Shown: positions 58,457 to 64,000 of the stretch, in pieces | Numbering within the stretch: the first letter of the stretch is position 1 | How the letters are laid out: each line of letters opens with the position of its first letter | NCBI RefSeq assembly: GCF_026340305.1 | Contig: NZ_JAPEPI010000002.1 | Coordinates: 1,736,001 to 1,800,000 of the forward strand | DNA length: 64,000 bases | Reading direction: 5' to 3' | From: Streptomyces sp. NBC_01381 | Lineage (GTDB): Bacteria; Actinomycetota; Actinomycetes; Streptomycetales; Streptomycetaceae | Made by a program: the position numbers and the translations under genes | Notes under the pieces: generated by a model | What the model was told of the DNA's origin: nothing | Databases searched by the model: none | Seen by the model: only the letters and a program-made list of their open reading frames with translations

Positions 58457-60539
58457 GGCTCCGGTCGGCGAGGGTGAGACGCTCGCCGGCCCCCGCCTTC
58501 GGGCCGGTGTCCGGAGGCACGCCGTCCGAGCGCGCGGTGTCGACCACGACCTGCCACTGGCGGCCGTGATTGACCGGCACCACGAACTCCAGGGGCTGAT
58601 CCGACGCGTTGAACATCAGCAGGAACGAGTCGTCGGCGATCCGCTCGCCGCGCGTGCCCGGCTCAGAGATCGCGTTGCCGTTCAGGAACACCGTCAGCGC
58701 CCGCGCCTGCGACGCGTCCCAGTCCCGCTGCGTCATCTCCTCGCCCTCCGGGGTGAACCAGGCGATGTCGGAGAGCTCGTCGTGCGTGCCTTCGACCGGA
58801 CGGCCGTGGAAGAACCGCCTGCGCCGGAAGACGGGGTGGTCGCGGCGCAGCCACGCCATCGCGCGCGTGAACGCCAGCTGTGTGCAGCCGTCCTGCGGCC
58901 AGCGCACCCAGGCGACTTCGTTGTCCTGGCAGTACGCGTTGTTGTTGCCGCCCTGGGTCCGCGCGAACTCGTCGCCGTGACTGAGCATGGGCACGCCCTG
59001 GGAGAGCATCAGCGTCGCGATGAAGTTGCGCATCTGCCGCTCGCGCAGCTCGAGGACGTCCGGATCCTCCGTCTCGCCCTCGGCGCCGCAGTTCCACGAC
59101 CGGTTGTGGCTCTCGCCGTCCCGGTTGCCCTCCCCATTGGCGTCGTTGTGCTTGTCGTTGTACGCGACCAGGTCGTGCAGCGTGAAGCCGTCGTGGCAGG
59201 TGGCGAAGTTGATCGACGCCAGCGGGCGCCGCCCGTCGTCCTGGTAGAGGTCCGAGGAGCCGGTGAGACGCGACGCGAACTCCGCGAGCGTGCGCGGTTC
59301 GCCGCGCCACATGTCGCGCACCGTGTCGCGGTACTTGCCGTTCCACTCCGTCCACATCGGCGGAAAATTGCCCACCTGATAGCCGCCCTCGCCGACGTCC
59401 CACGGCTCGGCGATCAGCTTCACCTGGCTCACCACCGGGTCCTGCTGCACCAGATCGAAGAACGACGAAAGCCGGTCCACCTCGTGGAACTGCCGCGCGA
59501 GCGTCGCCGCGAGATCGAAGCGGAAGCCGTCCACATGCATCTCCGTGACCCAGTACCGCAGCGAATCCATGATCAGCTGGAGCACGTGCGGGGAGCGCAT
59601 CAGGAGCGAATTGCCCGTCCCCGTGGTGTCCGTGTAGTGGCGCTGGTCGTCCGAGAGCCGGTAGTACGAGGCGTTGTCCAGGCCCCTGAAGGAGAGTGTC
59701 GGCCCCAGGTGGTTGCCCTCCGCCGTGTGGTTGTAGACGACGTCCAGGATCACCTCGATGTCCGCCTCGTGCAGCGCCTTCACGGCCTGCTTGAACTCCA
59801 GTACCTGCTCGCCCCGGTCGCCCCAGGAGGCGTACGTGTTGTGGGGCGCGAAGAAACCGATGGTGTTGTAGCCCCAGTAGTTGTTCAGGCCCATGTCGAC
59901 CAGGCGGTGGTCGTTCACGAACTGATGGACCGGCATCAACTCGATCGCCGTGACGCCCAGTTGGGTGAGGTGGTCGATGACCGCCGGATGCGCGAGCGCC
60001 GCGTACGTGCCGCGCAGGTCGTCGGGCAGCTCCGGGTGGAGCATGGTCAGGCCCTTCACATGGGCCTCGTAGATCACCGTTTCGTTGTACGGGGTGCGCG
60101 GCGGCCGGTCGTCGCCCCAGTCGAAGTACGGATTGACCACCACGGAGGTCATCATGTGCGGCGCCGAGTCCATGTCGTTGCGGCTGTCCGGGGCCCCGAA
60201 GCGGTAGCCGTACACCTCCTCGCCCCAGTCGACACGTCCGCTGACCGCCCGTGCGTACGGATCGAGCAGCAGCTTCGCGGAGTTGCAGCGGTGCCCGCGC
60301 GCGGGCGCGTACGGGCCGTGAATCCTAAAGCCGTAGCGCTGCCCCGGCATCACGCCCGGAACGTACGCGTGGAGCACGAACGCGTCGGACTCGCGCAGCT
60401 CGACGGCGGTCTCCGAGCCGTCGTCGTGCAACAAGCAGAGCTCTACGCGGTCGGCGGCCTCGGAGAAGACCGCGAAATTGGTCCCGGCGCCGTCGTACGT
60501 GGCACCCAGTGGATACGCCTGCCCTGGCCACACCTGCAT
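58431..60539 (-). CDS. glgX: Glycogen debranching enzyme GlgX
   Basis: 702 aa from ATG 60539 (MQVWPGQAYPLGATYDGAGT); the frame is open much further upstream but only as a shadow. GH13 family: N-terminal CBM48-like domain, then GLNNYWGYNTIGFFAPH, nucleophile D in DGFRFDLAATL, acid/base E in LIAEPWDVG, and the third D in ATCHDGFTLHD. It hydrolyses alpha-1,6 branch points, giving linear glucans that TreY/TreZ can turn into trehalose. The region 60540-60698 upstream is the divergent promoter gap shared with the secreted protein gene; nothing clear stands out. Confidence 0.94.
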   Translation of the reverse strand: MQVWPGQAYPLGATYDGAGTNFAVFSEAADRVELCLLHDDGSETAVELRESDAFVLHAYVPGVMPGQRYGFRIHGPYAPARGHRCNSAKLLLDPYARAVSGRVDWGEEVYGYRFGAPDSRNDMDSAPHMMTSVVVNPYFDWGDDRPPRTPYNETVIYEAHVKGLTMLHPELPDDLRGTYAALAHPAVIDHLTQLGVTAIELMPVHQFVNDHRLVDMGLNNYWGYNTIGFFAPHNTYASWGDRGEQVLEFKQAVKALHEADIEVILDVVYNHTAEGNHLGPTLSFRGLDNASYYRLSDDQRHYTDTTGTGNSLLMRSPHVLQLIMDSLRYWVTEMHVDGFRFDLAATLARQFHEVDRLSSFFDLVQQDPVVSQVKLIAEPWDVGEGGYQVGNFPPMWTEWNGKYRDTVRDMWRGEPRTLAEFASRLTGSSDLYQDDGRRPLASINFATCHDGFTLHDLVAYNDKHNDANGEGNRDGESHNRSWNCGAEGETEDPDVLELRERQMRNFIATLMLSQGVPMLSHGDEFARTQGGNNNAYCQDNEVAWVRWPQDGCTQLAFTRAMAWLRRDHPVFRRRRFFHGRPVEGTHDELSDIAWFTPEGEEMTQRDWDASQARALTVFLNGNAISEPGTRGERIADDSFLLMFNASDQPLEFVVPVNHGRQWQVVVDTARSDGVPPDTGPKAGAGERLTLADRSLTVLQRPA

Positions 60540-60698
60540 GCATATGACTCTTCCACTACGGCCCCCTCGGCCCGGGGTCACTTTGGCCAGAGTCTCCCCG
60601 AAAGTGGGGCAACCACCCAGGAGTTGAGGCCGTCTAACGGGCCGACCACATACTCGTATGCCCATTCGTGGGGACACCAGGGGAAGTAGGGGGAGGAT

Positions 60699-61505
60699 GT
60701 GCGCGAAATAGTCAGACGCCATCTGGGGAAGATGATGGCGGGTGCCGCGGTCGCCGTGGCGGCCACCGCCGTCATGGTGGGAGTAACACTGCCGGGAACG
60801 GCCGGGGCGGGGGAGTCCCGGGATCAGGACCGCAGTGCGGCCGCAGGTGCGGCACAGCAGAACGCCGTGCCCAAGGACGGCGTCGTCGAGGCCGCTCCCG
60901 AAGAGGGCGAAAAAGGCATCGGCAGCGATCCGTTGACCGACGACGAGATGAAACGGGCCGAGAAGATCGCCATGGGCGGCGGCGATCTGCGGAGGTCGGC
61001 CAGGGACGTGGAGGGCGACCGCGGCCCGCAGCTCCTGAGCAACAACCTGAGCGAGGCGGACCCGACCGAGGCCGCCGACGCCGAGCGGCCGCGCCGCGCG
61101 GAGATCGTCTACTACGACTACAAGGACGACGCTCTCGTCACCAGGACGGTCAACCTCGACACCGGCAAGGTGGAGGACACCGACACCTCGCACGGCGTCC
61201 AGCCGCCCGCGGCCAGGGACGAACTGAACGAGGCCGCCCAGCTGTTGATCGCCGACCCGCTCGGCAAGGACCTCAAGAGCGACTACAAGAAAGCCATGGG
61301 CAAGGAGCTCACCTCGCCCGACCAACTGCGGCTCAGCGCCTTCGTCTTCCACAAGGAGACCGTCGAGCAACTGCCCGCCGGGCTCGCCAAGTGCGGCGAA
61401 CACCGCTGCCTCAGCATCGTCAGCAAGGTCGTCAACGGCCCCTGGATCGACACCCGTGACCTGATCGTCGACCTGAGCGCCCGCACCGTCACCCGCCTTC
61501 GCTGA
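60699..61505 (+). CDS. Secreted protein, N-domain-like partner of the amine-oxidase-like gene
   Basis: 268 aa from a GTG at 60699 (an ATG 11 codons later is possible). Signal peptide: VREIVRRHLGKMMAGAAVAV and a hydrophobic core ending around LPGTAGA, then a Glu/Asp-rich mature start. The mature part has VYYDYKDDALVTRTVNLDTG and AADPLGKDLKSDY-like helices (ADPLGKDL, KSDYKKAMG) before TRLR at the end. This pattern (strand, vDl.tG, helix with ADP) resembles the N2/N3 domains of copper amine oxidases, which are normally in the same chain as the catalytic domain. Followed after 61 bp by the catalytic-domain-like gene. Confidence 0.6.
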   Translation: MREIVRRHLGKMMAGAAVAVAATAVMVGVTLPGTAGAGESRDQDRSAAAGAAQQNAVPKDGVVEAAPEEGEKGIGSDPLTDDEMKRAEKIAMGGGDLRRSARDVEGDRGPQLLSNNLSEADPTEAADAERPRRAEIVYYDYKDDALVTRTVNLDTGKVEDTDTSHGVQPPAARDELNEAAQLLIADPLGKDLKSDYKKAMGKELTSPDQLRLSAFVFHKETVEQLPAGLAKCGEHRCLSIVSKVVNGPWIDTRDLIVDLSARTVTRLR

Positions 61506-61566
61506 GCGGCCCGCAGCGACCCGCTGCGGCCCCATCTCACTTCCCGCACGAGGGAGTTCAATTCGT

Positions 61567-62895
61567 ATGCACGTGAACAGACTCACGCGCGCCCGCAAGC
61601 GCGCCGCCATCGGGCTTGCGGTCACCGCGCTCCTGGGCACCGTCATGGCCGCGGCAGGACCGGCCGGTGCCGCCCCGAAGTCCGCCAAGGACGCCCCCGC
61701 GGCCCCCGCGCCGGCCTGCAGCGCCGACTACCGCATCGAGCAGACCGTCGACGGCGGCACCACCTGGCGGATGTGCTGGCACTACAACACCAACGCCGGT
61801 CTCGTCCTCGACAACATCTCGTACCAGCCGAAGAACGAGCCCAAGCCGATCCCCGTCCTCACCAGCGCCCGGCTCGCGCAGGTCCATGTCCCCTACGACG
61901 ACGGCGAGGACGAGTACCAGGACATCACCGGCGCCTCCTTCGGCACGGACCTGCTGCCCCTCAAGCCCGCCGAGTGTCCCGGCGGCACCATCAAGACCGT
62001 CAAGGTGGCGGGATCGCCCATACCCGGCGGCAAGGTGAAGGGCCTGTGCACCACCACGCGCGCGCGGGGCCACGCGTACCGCATGACGCCGGACATCTAT
62101 CAGAACCCGAACAAGGTCTACCAGGCGCAGGGCAAGGACCTGCTGATCTACACGGTCAACCAGGCGTCCTGGTACGAGTACATCACCGAGTGGCGCTTCT
62201 CCTCGGACGGCACCATCACCTCCAACGTCGGCGCCACCGGCAGCCTCTCGCCCGGCGACTTCGACGGCACGGACGGCAAGGGCTGGCCCATCGGCAAGGG
62301 CGCACGCGACTACGCCGAGAGCCACAGCCACAACGTCTCCTGGCGGCTCAACTTCGGCCTGGACGGCTCCCCGAAGTCGAAGGTCGAGCAGTACGACTCC
62401 AAGGTGACGCCGCCCACCGGGAACGGGAAGCCGAAGACGAAGACGACGCGTACGCCCATCACCAAGGAACTCATCGGTGACATCAAGGGCATGCGCTGGT
62501 GGCGCGTGGTGAGCACGGCGGGCAAGAACGAGGACGGACATCCCCGTTCGTACGAGATCGTGCCCGGCCACAGCGTCAAGCACCCCGGCCGCAACTACAG
62601 CAACCACGACGTGTACTTCACCGAGTACAAGAAGTGCGAGAAGTACACCAGCGACAATCTGTCCGAGAACTGCGGTCCCAAGAGCGTCGACAAGTGGGTG
62701 AACGGCGAGACCCTGAAGCACCCCGTCACCTGGGTCAACGTCGGCTTCCACCACATCGCACGGGACGAGGACCAGCAGCCCATGCCGGTCCACTGGCAGG
62801 GCTTCTCGCTGGCCCCGCGCGACGTGACCGCTATGAATCCGCTCACTCCCGCTGACCTCGCCGACCAGAACGGCAATACAGAAGGCGGTAGTTGA
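61567..62895 (+). CDS. Secreted copper-amine-oxidase-like protein (catalytic domain)
   Basis: 442 aa; ATG 61567 after GAGGGAG. Signal peptide with LLGTVMAAAGPAGAAP cleavage region. The chain resembles the copper amine oxidase catalytic domain. SWYEYITEWRFSSDGTI aligns with the topaquinone loop (NYDY), with the cofactor tyrosine likely the Y of YEY but the preceding Asn replaced. HSHNVSWRLNFGLDG gives the His-x-His copper ligands. HHIARDEDQQPMPVHWQGF gives the third His region. It should oxidise primary amines outside the cell if the cofactor forms. It has only the catalytic part; the N-domains seem to be in the gene before it. Confidence 0.75.
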   Translation: MHVNRLTRARKRAAIGLAVTALLGTVMAAAGPAGAAPKSAKDAPAAPAPACSADYRIEQTVDGGTTWRMCWHYNTNAGLVLDNISYQPKNEPKPIPVLTSARLAQVHVPYDDGEDEYQDITGASFGTDLLPLKPAECPGGTIKTVKVAGSPIPGGKVKGLCTTTRARGHAYRMTPDIYQNPNKVYQAQGKDLLIYTVNQASWYEYITEWRFSSDGTITSNVGATGSLSPGDFDGTDGKGWPIGKGARDYAESHSHNVSWRLNFGLDGSPKSKVEQYDSKVTPPTGNGKPKTKTTRTPITKELIGDIKGMRWWRVVSTAGKNEDGHPRSYEIVPGHSVKHPGRNYSNHDVYFTEYKKCEKYTSDNLSENCGPKSVDKWVNGETLKHPVTWVNVGFHHIARDEDQQPMPVHWQGFSLAPRDVTAMNPLTPADLADQNGNTEGGS

Positions 62896-62998
62896 GAAAG
62901 CACCCTCCCCATCCTGCTGCACCGGCCGCCGCTCCCGGAGTACCCTTCCTTGATCGTTGAACGGGGGAGTGCTCGGGGGAGCGGAAGGGGTGCGCTGG

Positions 62999-64000
62999 GT
63001 GAGCTCGGGAGGGCGGGAACTGCCCCCTGGTGACGAGGGTCACGAGGGGGGTTCCGCGGACGGCCCGCCCGGAGCGGTGTCCTTGGCGCGGCCGATGGAG
63101 ATGGGATCTCAGATCGGACCCGAACTGGACTGGGGCGCCGACGCCTGGCGCGAGGTGCGTACGCGCGCCCAGCGCGCCGGGCGGGCCTACATCTGGCTGA
63201 ACCTCGTGGAGCAGCGGCTGCGTGCCGTCGTGGCCGCTGTGCTCCGTCCCATCTACGAACCCGTCCACGCCGACGACTGGGTGGTCGCGGCCGCGGGGCC
63301 CGCGGGACAGGAGTGGGTGCAGCGCGCCGTCGCCGTACGCGAAGTGAGCCGCCGCAAGGGCTACTTGCTCGACCCGGCCGACGACAACGTGCTCAGTTTC
63401 CTCACGCTGCCCCAGCTGCGCGAGCTGATGGTGCAGCACTGGCCGTGCTTCGAGCCCTACTTCGACGACCGCCGCGACGTCGAACTGGCCCTGGACGAAC
63501 TGGAAGTCACCCGGAACGTCGTATCGCGCAACCGCGCCCTGTCCGAGGCGGTGCTCGCCCAGGCGGAGCGTGCGTCGTCCAGGCTTCTGGACATACTCGG
63601 CGCGGGCACCGACGCGCCGTCCGCGCGCCGGCTGCCCGTGGACGCCGTGGAGTCCCTGGTCGGCGACCGGTACGCCGATGTGGTGGGCGTGTACTCGGAC
63701 CGGGTGCGGCTCCTCACCCAGTTCCCGGCCGAGGACATCTTTGGCGGGGCGAGGCGCCTCGACGCGATCGGGATAGGCCTGAACCTCCTGGTGCAGAACT
63801 TCTCGGGCCGCCGTCTGGTGCGGCTCGCGGAGTCCGGCTGCCGGGTGCGGCTGCTCTTCCTCAACCCGGCGAGCAGCGCGGTCCGGCGCAGGGAGCGCGA
63901 GCTCGGCCTGAAGAAGGGCGAGCTGAGCCGCTCCGTCGAGATGAACATCCTGCACATGCGCCGGGTGCGGGCCCGGCTTCGCGACCCGGGGGCCTTCGAG
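62999..64000 (+). CDS. SAV2148-family HEPN-domain protein (C-terminus cut off)
   Basis: 334 codons visible, running off the right edge without a stop. Start GTG at 62999, with GGAAGGGG 8 nt upstream, gives VSSGGRELPPGDEG. Helical HEPN-type region with MEMGSQIGPELDWGADAWRE and RTRAQRAGRAYIWLNLVEQR near the N-terminus, then FDDRRDVELALDELEVTRNV. Matches, from memory, a Streptomyces family annotated SAV2148 HEPN. HEPN domains are often RNases, but the RxxxxH catalytic motif was not clearly seen in the visible part. It follows the amine-oxidase gene by 103 bp. Confidence 0.75.
   Translation, partial: MSSGGRELPPGDEGHEGGSADGPPGAVSLARPMEMGSQIGPELDWGADAWREVRTRAQRAGRAYIWLNLVEQRLRAVVAAVLRPIYEPVHADDWVVAAAGPAGQEWVQRAVAVREVSRRKGYLLDPADDNVLSFLTLPQLRELMVQHWPCFEPYFDDRRDVELALDELEVTRNVVSRNRALSEAVLAQAERASSRLLDILGAGTDAPSARRLPVDAVESLVGDRYADVVGVYSDRVRLLTQFPAEDIFGGARRLDAIGIGLNLLVQNFSGRRLVRLAESGCRVRLLFLNPASSAVRRRERELGLKKGELSRSVEMNILHMRRVRARLRDPGAFE

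Noticed and set aside
58566..60689. 707-codon plus-strand frame
   Set aside because: Antisense to glgX; shadow frame with no recognisable domain.

Overview
The window is very GC-rich, densely coded and full of 4-nt stop/start overlaps, and GTG or TTG starts are common. Gene content (OhrR/Ohr, TreZ/TreY/GlgX, DUF1707-FHA, DUF1266, an SAV2148-type HEPN protein, two P450s) and dispersed intergenic repeats point to a Streptomyces chromosome, probably partly in an accessory region. No tRNA, rRNA, CRISPR array or intact insertion sequence was recognised.

Layout. 1-724: ohr (cut by the window edge) and divergent ohrR, with an inverted repeat between them. 752-8131: a metal-acquisition locus. A minus-strand operon (SbnA-like PLP enzyme, DUF364-type Rossmann protein, MFS exporter, then FecD-like permease, ATPase and lipoprotein) faces a plus-strand GHMP kinase of the PduX type across one 15-bp Zur-type palindrome. 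It looks like a complete make-export-reimport system for a small zinc-responsive metallophore. 8132-8775: TnpB-like transposase debris. 8776-14743: a ribose operon (rbsR-rbsA-rbsC/B fusion-rbsK-rbsD) with two operators. 14744-18415: a repeat element, DUF1266 protein, P450 and alpha/beta hydrolase.

18621-47283 holds the most unusual material. A plus-strand four-gene arm encodes a GTPase-associated-protein-1-like protein, a TerY-like vWA protein, a PP2C phosphatase and a zinc-ribbon protein kinase. Facing it is an 18-kb minus-strand operon (45966 down to 27867): a small constant component, a TPR protein, a 1920-aa CHAT-protease/TPR protein, a 97-aa protein, GrpE, two divergent Hsp70s, a membrane coiled-coil protein with 147-bp repeats, a small membrane protein and an fn3 protein. 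Nine of these ten genes sit 38 nt or less from the next or overlap it by 4 nt. I read this as a chaperone-plus-caspase signalling or conflict system with a phosphorylation switch. The two arms are separated by 3.7 kb holding a truncated response regulator, a membrane-protein fragment, a TetR/FAD-monooxygenase pair and a hydrolase.

47437-64000 is more ordinary: a PDZ membrane protein, an M24 peptidase, treZ, an FHA protein, an M14 carboxypeptidase, a frameshifted P450, treY, an MFS transporter, glgX, a two-gene secreted copper-amine-oxidase-like pair that seems to be a split enzyme, and the start of an SAV2148-family HEPN protein. TreY, TreZ and GlgX together convert glycogen-type alpha-glucan to trehalose.
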